Assembly: GCA_027311205.1 (NCBI GenBank) | Contig: DAICZI010000156.1 | Location: 1-5,275, forward strand | Reading direction: 5' to 3' | Source of the DNA: Beijerinckiaceae bacterium | Lineage (GTDB): Bacteria > Pseudomonadota > Alphaproteobacteria > Rhizobiales > Beijerinckiaceae | Length of the DNA stretch: 5,275 nucleotides | Part shown: in pieces, positions 1-5,275 of the stretch | Numbering within the stretch: position 1 is the first letter of the stretch | How the letters are laid out: every line of letters begins with the position of its first letter | Made by a program: the position numbers and the translations under genes | Notes under the pieces: model-generated | Databases searched by the model: none | What the model was told of the DNA's origin: nothing | What the model saw: only the letters and a program-made list of their open reading frames with translations

Positions 1-1
1 G

Positions 2-313
2 CGCATCACATTTGAATATGTGATGCTGAAAGGTGTCAATGATTCCCCCGCCGAGGCGCGCGAACTGGTGCGGCTGCTGAAACATATTCCGGCCAAAATC
101 AACCTGATCCCGTTCAATCCCTGGCCGGGCGCGCCCTATGAATGCTCTGATTGGGGCACCATCGAGCGCTTCTCCGACATTGTGTTCAATGCCGGCTATG
201 CCAGCCCGGTGCGCACCCCGCGCGGTCGCGATATTCTGGCCGCCTGCGGCCAATTGAAAAGCGAAACCGAAAAGCTGCGGGCTCGTGCCAGACTCGCCGT
301 GGACGAGGGCTAA
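2..313 (+). CDS. rlmN: RlmN, dual-specificity 23S rRNA A2503 / tRNA A37 C2-methyltransferase (3' end only)
   Basis: This is the C-terminal 103 residues of RlmN; the 5' part, with the radical-SAM CxxxCxxC cluster motif, lies before the window. RlmN is a cytoplasmic radical-SAM enzyme that methylates C2 of A2503 in 23S rRNA and of A37 in some tRNAs, supporting translational fidelity. Reading frame 2 is open from the first base and begins [15 protein letters not shown], typical of the last third of RlmN. It continues with [11 protein letters not shown] and then [16 protein letters not shown]. The Cys codon at 245-247, in AACGQL, corresponds to the family's C-terminal catalytic cysteine (Cys355 in E. 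coli), which becomes methylated during the reaction, so this end of the active site is intact. The stop is TAA at 311-313. The tail after AACGQLK (about 18 residues, charged) is normal. A transporter gene follows immediately. Family assignment is very secure. Confidence 0.96.
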   Translation, partial: RITFEYVMLKGVNDSPAEARELVRLLKHIPAKINLIPFNPWPGAPYECSDWGTIERFSDIVFNAGYASPVRTPRGRDILAACGQLKSETEKLRARARLAVDEG

Positions 314-320
314 CGCCAAA

Positions 321-1202
321 GTGCTCTGGATTTTTGCCACTTTGGCCGCCACACTCGCCCAAACAGGGCGCAATGCCATCCAGCGCTATTTGACGCCTGT
401 GGCGGGGACGCTGGGCGCCACCTATGCGCGGTTCATGTTTGGGTTGCCTTTTGCGGCTGCCTTTCTGGCGGTCTTGCGGCTGACGTCCGGGCATCCGCTG
501 CCGCTGCCGCAGGGGGCAAGCCTGATCTTCATGGGCGCGGGTGGCATCACGCAAATTCTCGCCACGGCGCTGATGCTGCGGGCGATGAAGCAAAAATCCT
601 TTGTCGTCACCATCGCCTATACCAAAACCGAGCCGGTGCTGGTCGCGCTGTTCAGTGTGATATTTCTGAGCCAAAGGCTGAGCCTCGCCACGGCGGCAGC
701 GATTGGCCTGGCGACTTTCGGCGTCGTGCTGATGAGCTGGCCGAAAACCCGCACCGAGGCGAGCCTGCGCCCGGCGCTACTCGGCATTGCCTCGGCGGCG
801 TTTTTCGCGCTCTCGGCGCTTTTGTTTCAGCAGGGCATTTTACGGCTGGGCGCTACCTCGCCTTTCATGGCTGCGGCCACCGGCCTGGCGCTGGCCCTCG
901 CCCTGCAAAGCCTGTTAATCCTGCTCTGGTCGAGCTTGCGGGACGGGGCCAGTCTCATACGCCTCGCGCGCTCATGGCGTTGGGCCTTGGTGGCCGGGTT
1001 TCTGGGCGCACTGGCCTCGCTGTTCTGGTTTCTTGGTTTCGCGCTTACCACGGCCACCAATGTGCGCACCCTCGCCATGGTCGAGGTGATTTTCGCCCAG
1101 ATCGTCTCACGCCGCCTGTTTCAGCAGAGTGTAGCCTGGCGCGAGGGCCTCGGTATTGCGCTGCTTCTGGCCGGGATCGGGTTGCTCCTGCACGCCAGTT
1201 AG
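321..1202 (+). CDS. EamA/DMT-family membrane transporter
   Basis: This is a predicted inner-membrane permease of the drug/metabolite transporter superfamily, 293 residues from GTG at 321, the usual size for a ten-helix EamA protein. It is hydrophobic throughout and shows two EamA repeats. The first ends around residues 101-121 (TKTEPVLVALFSVIFLSQRL). The second ends around 251-290 (LAMVEVIFAQIVSRRLF, then a Leu/Gly-rich last helix). Short charged loops separate the helices, as at 141-150 and 206-219. Substrate cannot be told from sequence; relatives export amino acids, metabolites or drugs. I prefer GTG 321 because translation then opens directly with the first helix (LWIFATLAATLAQ), and GAGGG at 305-309 can serve as ribosome binding site. 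An in-frame GTG at 285 would add 12 polar residues and overlap rlmN by 29 bp. Either way the gene is probably co-transcribed with rlmN. Its 3' end overlaps the convergent P450 by 4 bp. Confidence 0.88.
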   Translation: MLWIFATLAATLAQTGRNAIQRYLTPVAGTLGATYARFMFGLPFAAAFLAVLRLTSGHPLPLPQGASLIFMGAGGITQILATALMLRAMKQKSFVVTIAYTKTEPVLVALFSVIFLSQRLSLATAAAIGLATFGVVLMSWPKTRTEASLRPALLGIASAAFFALSALLFQQGILRLGATSPFMAAATGLALALALQSLLILLWSSLRDGASLIRLARSWRWALVAGFLGALASLFWFLGFALTTATNVRTLAMVEVIFAQIVSRRLFQQSVAWREGLGIALLLAGIGLLLHAS

Positions 1203-2626
1203 GTGTCGGCGCGGCGCGCCAGCAACATTTCCAGCCGGGGGGAGGGCCGCAACGTGATGCGTTGCAGGGGCATGACGCTCTCGCCTTTGGGCATGGCAAA
1301 GCAGATATGGCGAGCCAGGTTTGCCAGCACGATCACCGCCTCGTGCATGGCAAAGCGCTGGCCGATGCAAACTCGTGGCCCCGCGCCAAACGGGATGAAG
1401 GCATAACGGTCAATCTGGTCGCGGGCAGGGGGCAGGAAGCGCTCGGGGCGGAAATAGTCCGGCTCGCTCCACAGCATGCGATGGCGATGCACCACATATG
1501 GCGAGATGATGACTGTCGAGCCAGCGGCCACCTTGACGCCATCAATCTCGTCGTCAGCCAGTGCCATGCGGCTGAGAGTCGGGGCGGGCGGATAAAGCCG
1601 CAAGGCTTCTTCAATCACCGCGCGGGTCATGGGCAGATTATCGAGCCAATCAACCGGGGCCATGGTTTCGGCTCGCACCGCTTCCCTGGCCACCGCCGCC
1701 TGGGCGTCTGGATGCTTGGCCAGCAAGAACAATGTCCAGGACAGCGCGTTGGCGGTGGTTTCGTGCCCGGCACCGATGAACGTGACAATATTCGCCCCGA
1801 CTTCCGCCTCACTGAGGCCAACCCCGGTTTCGGGATCGGCGGCTTCCAGCAGCAGCGTCAGAATATCGCGCGGCACGCTGGCACCCGGCGTCGCGATCAA
1901 GGCTCGCCGTCTGGCGATGATCTGCTTTACCCGCTCTTCAAAGAAGGTGATGGCCGGTTGCGCACGCATCCGGTTGAGGCGCGGAATCCAGGCCGGCGCG
2001 TTCAGCATATCGAGCGGGCTCAATTGCCCCTGATTTTCAAAATAGCTTGTAAAGGCGCGGCCGAATTCTTCCGGCGTGCCGTCAATGGCGTCTGAAAACA
2101 ACGTGTCGGTGAGAATTTCAAACGTCACGCGGGTCATTTCATCGCTGATATTGACGCGGTCGCCATCGGCGCGCGCCAGCAAGCGTGCGGCCAGAGCGCG
2201 CGACTTCCCATGCATCGTGCCCACGAAGCTCTCGACTGTGCGCGGCGCAAACAGCGGGGCCAGCGTGCGGCGGGCGGCTTTCCATGAGTCGCCCTCCGCC
2301 GTCAGCAAGCCGGTGCCAAGGCCGGGTTTCAGCACGCGCAGTTGCAGGCGGTCTTTGACATAATTGCTGACATTATCGACCATGACATGGCGAATGCCCG
2401 CCGGGCTGGATACGCCGGTCATGTGGCCAAGCGCGGTTTTGCCGCTGGTGATCGGCTTTTCGAAATTCCAGATGCCCCAGGTCGTGACCGGGTTTTCGCG
2501 CAGGGCGACCATAAAGCCCAGCGTTGACAATGGTTTGGTGCGCGGTAGCGGTGCGGGTGGGCGGTAGGGGCGTGCCGTCGCAGGGGCTAGCGCAGCGGGC
2601 GGGCTTATGGTGTCACTGATTGACAT
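1199..2626 (-). CDS. Soluble bacterial cytochrome P450 (heme-thiolate monooxygenase)
   Basis: This is a full-length 475-residue P450. Such enzymes use a heme-thiolate centre, O2 and two electrons to hydroxylate or otherwise oxidise organic substrates. All signatures are present. WxxxR of the C helix is W115/R119. The I-helix oxygen-activation motif GAGHETT is at 285-291. ExxR is E340/R343. PERF is at 394-397. The heme loop FGAGPRVCIG is at 413-422 with Cys420 as axial ligand. There is no N-terminal membrane helix, only a Pro/Ala-rich leader (about residues 9-32), so it should be cytoplasmic. No reductase domain is fused and no ferredoxin or ferredoxin reductase is in the window, so electrons must come from elsewhere. 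ATG 2626 is preferred over ATG 2689 because a strong GAGGAAG lies just upstream. The I-helix and heme loop recall fatty-acid-hydroxylase-like P450s, but the CYP family and substrate are not determinable here. hemW lies 113 bp upstream on the same strand. Confidence 0.95.
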   Translation of the reverse strand: MSISDTISPPAALAPATARPYRPPAPLPRTKPLSTLGFMVALRENPVTTWGIWNFEKPITSGKTALGHMTGVSSPAGIRHVMVDNVSNYVKDRLQLRVLKPGLGTGLLTAEGDSWKAARRTLAPLFAPRTVESFVGTMHGKSRALAARLLARADGDRVNISDEMTRVTFEILTDTLFSDAIDGTPEEFGRAFTSYFENQGQLSPLDMLNAPAWIPRLNRMRAQPAITFFEERVKQIIARRRALIATPGASVPRDILTLLLEAADPETGVGLSEAEVGANIVTFIGAGHETTANALSWTLFLLAKHPDAQAAVAREAVRAETMAPVDWLDNLPMTRAVIEEALRLYPPAPTLSRMALADDEIDGVKVAAGSTVIISPYVVHRHRMLWSEPDYFRPERFLPPARDQIDRYAFIPFGAGPRVCIGQRFAMHEAVIVLANLARHICFAMPKGESVMPLQRITLRPSPRLEMLLARRADT

Positions 2627-2631
2627 GGCTT

Positions 2632-2638
2632 CTTCCTC
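2632..2638 (-). promoter_or_regulatory. Ribosome binding site deciding the P450 start
   Basis: On the minus strand GAGGAAG lies 5 nt before ATG 2626, with core GAGGA spaced 7 nt. It is a strong Shine-Dalgarno match, and the longer reading from ATG 2689 has nothing comparable. The 21 extra residues of that reading do not resemble a P450 N-terminus, so the short start is favoured. Confidence 0.7.
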
Positions 2639-2739
2639 GCGCCCCCACAGAATTGGGCTTCGCTGTATCAAGCAATATAGGGCGCTCATCGGCCTGATGC
2701 GAGGATACTTTGTCCAGAAAACTTTGGCTTGAGCCCAGT

Positions 2740-3909
2740 TCAGGCCGCCAGATCGGCCACCACGGCATCTAGCACAGGAAATCCCTCATTGGTGACGCGG
2801 ATGCGGCCCTGCGGTGTCATCTCGACCATGCCATCGGCGACGAGCGATGAAATGCGTGAGCCGCTCAGCGGCCGGCCGGCAATGGCCTCGAAACGCCTGG
2901 GCTCGATGCCCTCGGCAAGCCGCAAGCCCATCAGCAGGAATTCATCGCCCTGCTCGCTGGCATTGAGGAGATCATCCTCAACCAGCCCGTGTCCGTCGCT
3001 CTCGACCACGGTCAGCCACATTTCCGGATGGCGTTCGCTGGATTGGGCCCTGCGACCCTTGGGGGTGATGATGCGGCCATGCGCTCCGGGGCCAACGCCC
3101 GCATATTCGCCATAGCGCCAATAGGTCAGATTGTGGCGACTTTCCGCGCCTTTGCGGGCGTGGTTCGAGACCTCGTAAGCGGGCATGGCCGCCGCAGAGG
3201 TGAGTTCCTGCGTCACATCCCAGAGGTCGCGCCCGGTATCAGGATCGGGCATTTTCAGCTTGCCAGCCGCATAAAGCCGTTCGAACATGGTTTCGGGCTC
3301 AATGGTCAGTTGGTAAAGCGAGAGGTGCTCCGGCGCGCGATTCAAAGCCTCTTTCAGTTCGGCCTTCCAGGCCTGCGGCGTCTGGTTGGGGCGGGCGTAA
3401 ATCAAATCAAACGAGGCGCGCTCGAAAATCGAGGTGGCGGTCTGCACTGCCGCCATGGCCTCCGCAACAGTATGGAGGCGGCCCAAGGCCTTGAGATCAA
3501 CATCGTTGAGCGCCTGCACGCCGAGCGAGACGCGGTTGACCCCCGCTGCCCGATAGCCACGAAACCGGTCGGCCTCGACACTGGTAGGGTTGGCTTCCAG
3601 CGTGATTTCCGCCCCCGGCGTCACGCTCCAGTGCTTGCCAATGGCATCAAGAATGGCAGCGACGGTTGAAGGCTGCATCAGGGATGGCGTGCCGCCGCCA
3701 AAAAACACCGATGAGACTTTGCGTCCCGGCGTGAGCCGCGCCCGATGCGCCAATTCGGTCTCGAAGGCCGCCACATAGCGCGCCTCGTCCACGGGCTTGG
3801 CGCGGACGTGGCTGTTGAAATCACAATAAGGGCACTTCGACAAACAAAACGGCCAATGCACGTAAATGCCAAAGCCGGGGTCGAATCGATCAGGAACAGC
3901 GCTCGCCAT
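2740..3909 (-). CDS. hemW: HemW, radical-SAM heme chaperone (formerly called HemN-like)
   Basis: HemW binds heme and, with its 4Fe-4S cluster and SAM, helps deliver heme to respiratory enzymes. It was long misannotated as oxygen-independent coproporphyrinogen III oxidase. The 389-residue product has normal family length. The cluster motif is C22-x3-C26-x2-C29 followed by D-F31 (CLSKCPYCDF). True HemN has a further Cys where F31 stands, which supports HemW. SAM-binding GGGTPS is at 71-76, RVSLGVQALND at 126-136, the heme-associated HNLTYW at 259-264, and the C-terminal HemN_C region starts near LLMGLRLAEGI (325-335). The DLIYARPNQT segment (168-177) has Asn where I would expect Gly, a minor variation. 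ATG 3909 is chosen because AAGGG (3915-3919) sits 5 nt upstream and the family N-terminus begins here. The frame stays open to 4005, but those residues look non-coding. In many alphaproteobacteria hemW follows rdgB; here it does not. Confidence 0.95.
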   Translation of the reverse strand: MASAVPDRFDPGFGIYVHWPFCLSKCPYCDFNSHVRAKPVDEARYVAAFETELAHRARLTPGRKVSSVFFGGGTPSLMQPSTVAAILDAIGKHWSVTPGAEITLEANPTSVEADRFRGYRAAGVNRVSLGVQALNDVDLKALGRLHTVAEAMAAVQTATSIFERASFDLIYARPNQTPQAWKAELKEALNRAPEHLSLYQLTIEPETMFERLYAAGKLKMPDPDTGRDLWDVTQELTSAAAMPAYEVSNHARKGAESRHNLTYWRYGEYAGVGPGAHGRIITPKGRRAQSSERHPEMWLTVVESDGHGLVEDDLLNASEQGDEFLLMGLRLAEGIEPRRFEAIAGRPLSGSRISSLVADGMVEMTPQGRIRVTNEGFPVLDAVVADLAA

Positions 3910-4179
3910 GAGAGCCCTTATGGCACGGGCGCGCGCGCAGTGTAAGGGGTGGCGGCAGCGGCCCTTGTTGGCAATCCACGCAACCGCGCACCAGTCTGGC
4001 GGCACTCAAAATCACGTTGCGGAGGAATTCCGGCGCGAGGCCGCTTTTTGGCTCGCCACGCCAAAGAGCTGAAATTTTGCATGAAACTCGCGCTCCCGCA
4101 CCGAGCGGGGCGGGTCTGGCGAATTGCCATGTGGCGATAAATCTGGCACCTTGACTAAAGTTGCACGACGGAGGGTGCC
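3910..4179. other. Intergenic region between divergent hemW and YARHG-protein genes
   Basis: This 270-bp stretch separates the starts of hemW (-) and the small secreted-protein gene (+), so it should contain promoters for both. Open frames in it encode basic, Arg-rich sequences with no recognisable motif and look like GC-rich chance readings. I find no convincing -35/-10 pair. TTGACT at 4151-4156 resembles a -35 but has no matching -10 before the start at 4180. Two short GC hairpins are possible: CCCGC/GCGGG at 4095-4109, and an imperfect one around 4032-4055 with a T-rich loop. Neither is followed by a U tract. The hemW ribosome binding site is at 3915-3919 and that of the downstream gene at 4170-4175. 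Confidence 0.5.
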
Positions 4180-4461
4180 ATGCGGTTCATTCGCTTTTTT
4201 GTGGCTGGCGCTTTGGTTGCCGGCCTGACAGGGACGGCGCTGGCGCAATTTCGCAACATGTCCTGCGCTGAGCTTTATGCGCGGCGCAACGCCATTTACA
4301 AGAATGAGGGCCTGTGCTTCCACACGGCGCGGGCCATTCGCATGTTTGGCAATGCCGGCTGCAGCTATGACAATGCCGCTGATGTGCCTTTGTCGCGCTA
4401 TGAGCGGGCGATCGTTGCGGCCATAGCGCGCGAAGAACGCGAACGCGGCTGCCCGCGTTAG
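4180..4461 (+). CDS. Small secreted YARHG-domain-like protein
   Basis: The 93-residue product begins with a clear Sec signal peptide: basic n-region (RFIR), hydrophobic core about residues 6-18, and an ALA|Q cleavage site after residue 22. The mature part is about 71 residues and should be periplasmic or secreted. It carries SCAELYARRNAIYKNEGLCF (28-47), then ARAIRMFGNAGCSYDN (50-65) and an Arg/Glu-rich C-terminal helix. This matches the YARHG-type small proteins common in rhizobia and relatives, in which an L..ARNxIyxxxGxxF core precedes a YF/FG segment. The four cysteines (29, 46, 61, 91) are all in the mature part and could form two disulfides. No molecular function is established for this family as far as I know. 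The start is supported by GGAGGG at 4170-4175, 4 nt from the ATG. It is probably transcribed alone: hemW is divergent and 111 bp separate it from the exporter gene. Confidence 0.85.
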   Translation: MRFIRFFVAGALVAGLTGTALAQFRNMSCAELYARRNAIYKNEGLCFHTARAIRMFGNAGCSYDNAADVPLSRYERAIVAAIAREERERGCPR

Positions 4462-4572
4462 GGCGGCTGGTTGCTGATCTGCCCGCAGCCATGCTTGAGG
4501 CGGTTGCCTGCGGCTTGACAAGTTGGGGCGAGGCGGGCACCGCACCCGAAGCCCCAAATCGAGAGCGACGCC

Positions 4573-5211
4573 ATGTCTTTTATTCCTGCCTGGCCCCTGA
4601 TGGCGACCTTCACGCTGGCGAGCTTTCTGCTGGCGGTGACGCCGGGGCCGGACATGACCCTGTTCATGAGCCGCACCATGGCCGGCGGGCCGCGTTATGG
4701 CATTGCGGCGCTGCTGGGGGCGACAACGGGCATGTTCTGCCATGCCATGCTGGCGGCCTTCGGCCTTTCGGCGCTCATTGCCGCCTCGGTGCCAGCCTTC
4801 ACTTTCATCAAGGTGGTGGGCTCGGTCTATCTCTTGTGGCTGGCCGTCGGAGCCATCCGCCACGGTTCGGCCCTGTCGATCAAGCGCGAGGGTGGCGTGC
4901 CGAGCCTGCGCGCCACTTACCTCACCGGCATTGGCATCAACCTCACCAACCCCAAGGTGGTGTTGTTTTACGTCACCTTCCTGCCGCAGTTTGTCGATCC
5001 GCACAGCCCGCAGGCCAGCCACACCATCCTGTTTCTGGCGCTGTTCTTTTTAGTTTTGGGCACCATCGTCAACGCCACTTTGGTGATGGTTGCGGGAAGG
5101 TTCCTCAAGCTGCTGCGCGACAACCCGCGCGCCATGCGCCGGTTCGATTATGGCTTTGCGGCGCTGATGAGCGGCTTTGCCCTGAAACTGCTGACCGCGC
5201 AGGGACGCTGA
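4573..5211 (+). CDS. LysE/RhtB-family translocator (amino-acid/metabolite exporter)
   Basis: This is a 212-residue inner-membrane protein of the LysE superfamily, whose members export amino acids such as lysine, threonine or homoserine lactone by proton antiport. Length and hydrophobic pattern (about six helices) fit. The signature TPGPD is at 23-27 in the first helix. A Gly-rich segment follows (GGPRYGIAALLGATTG, 38-53). The second-half motif NPKVVLFYVTFLPQF is at 126-140. Basic residues concentrate in cytoplasmic-type loops (96-113, 176-190). The substrate cannot be inferred. ATG 4573 fits because the family N-terminus starts here and GAGAG at 4561-4565 is a modest ribosome binding site 7 nt upstream. 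No Lrp- or LysR-type regulator is visible beside it. The 111-bp upstream gap holds a TTGACA at 4515-4520 but no partner -10. The inverted repeat after the gene lies 33 bp past its stop and more likely belongs to the next gene. Confidence 0.93.
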   Translation: MSFIPAWPLMATFTLASFLLAVTPGPDMTLFMSRTMAGGPRYGIAALLGATTGMFCHAMLAAFGLSALIAASVPAFTFIKVVGSVYLLWLAVGAIRHGSALSIKREGGVPSLRATYLTGIGINLTNPKVVLFYVTFLPQFVDPHSPQASHTILFLALFFLVLGTIVNATLVMVAGRFLKLLRDNPRAMRRFDYGFAALMSGFALKLLTAQGR

Positions 5212-5244
5212 GGGCTGCCGCGCGCGGTTTTGGGGTCGAGCGAT

Positions 5245-5275
5245 TTTGTGCATTACTAAATTGATAATGCACAAA
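5245..5275. promoter_or_regulatory. Perfect 11-bp inverted repeat, probable transcription-factor operator
   Basis: The arms TTTGTGCATTA (5245-5255) and TAATGCACAAA (5265-5275) are perfect reverse complements around a 9-bp spacer, CTAAATTGA. The block is strikingly AT-rich compared with the GC-rich sequence before it, as promoters in such genomes tend to be. GATAAT at 5263-5268 matches five of six bases of a -10 box, though no good -35 sits at 16-18 bp. A dimeric regulator (MarR, GntR, TetR or LysR type) binding upstream of a + strand gene beyond the window is the favoured reading. A terminator for the exporter gene is less likely: the stem is AT-rich and no GC core plus U tract is seen, although the window ends exactly at the repeat. 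The regulator cannot be named. Confidence 0.55.

Noticed and set aside
974..2095. Long + strand open frame (373 codons) across the P450 gene
   Set aside because: It is antisense to a clear P450 and encodes Arg/Gly/His-rich low-sense protein with no motif. This is the usual mirror frame of a GC-rich gene.
2728..2737. GGCT/AGCC inverted repeat just after the hemW stop as terminator
   Set aside because: The spacer is only 2 nt, leaving at most a 3-bp stem, too weak for a terminator.
2740..3909. Annotation as coproporphyrinogen III oxidase HemN
   Set aside because: The cluster motif ends in C-D-F, not the extra Cys of true HemN, and HNLTYW and the length fit HemW.
4095..4109. CCCGC-ACCGA-GCGGG hairpin in the hemW upstream gap
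   Set aside because: The stem is short, no U tract lies on either strand, and no gene ends here. Such hairpins are common by chance in GC-rich DNA.
4465..4490. GGCTG/CAGCC possible hairpin after the YARHG gene as terminator
   Set aside because: Only five base pairs around a 16-nt loop and no U tract follow.
4515..4520. Consensus-like TTGACA upstream of the LysE-family gene
   Set aside because: No -10-like hexamer occurs 15-19 bp downstream; that stretch is GC-rich. I cannot support a promoter.
4012..5022. Long - strand open frame (336 codons) opposite the YARHG and LysE genes
   Set aside because: Its composition (Arg, Gln, His, Ala-rich, no motif) is that of an antisense shadow, and it covers two genes with well-supported families on the + strand.

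Overview
This 5.3 kb, high-GC window looks like ordinary chromosomal DNA from an alphaproteobacterium, probably Hyphomicrobiales (rhizobia and relatives). The basis is codon use and protein types: an RlmN C-terminus, an alphaproteobacterial-style HemW, a YARHG-type small secreted protein and a soluble P450. The assignment is inference from remembered family patterns; no search was run. I see no tRNA, rRNA, CRISPR array, insertion sequence, phage gene or toxin-antitoxin pair.

Layout. Positions 2-313 (+) are the 3' end of rlmN, the 23S rRNA/tRNA adenine-C2 methyltransferase. It runs directly into an EamA/DMT-family membrane transporter (about 321-1202, +). That gene meets a convergent cytochrome P450 (1199-2626, -) tail to tail with a 4-bp overlap. 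Upstream of the P450 on the same strand, 113 bp away, is hemW (2740-3909, -), the radical-SAM heme chaperone. A 270-bp gap (3910-4179) holds no convincing gene and lies between the divergent starts of hemW and a small secreted YARHG-type protein (4180-4461, +). After a 111-bp gap comes a LysE/RhtB-family exporter (4573-5211, +). The last 31 bases form a perfect AT-rich inverted repeat (11-bp arms, 9-bp spacer), best read as an operator for a gene beyond the window.

Functional links are loose. rlmN and the DMT gene are probably co-transcribed and translationally coupled. hemW and the P450 are co-oriented and both involve heme, but P450s are not known HemW clients, so this may be coincidence. 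The two transporters are separate units. Of all features, the terminal inverted repeat is the least explained; I found no evidence of a novel multi-gene system.
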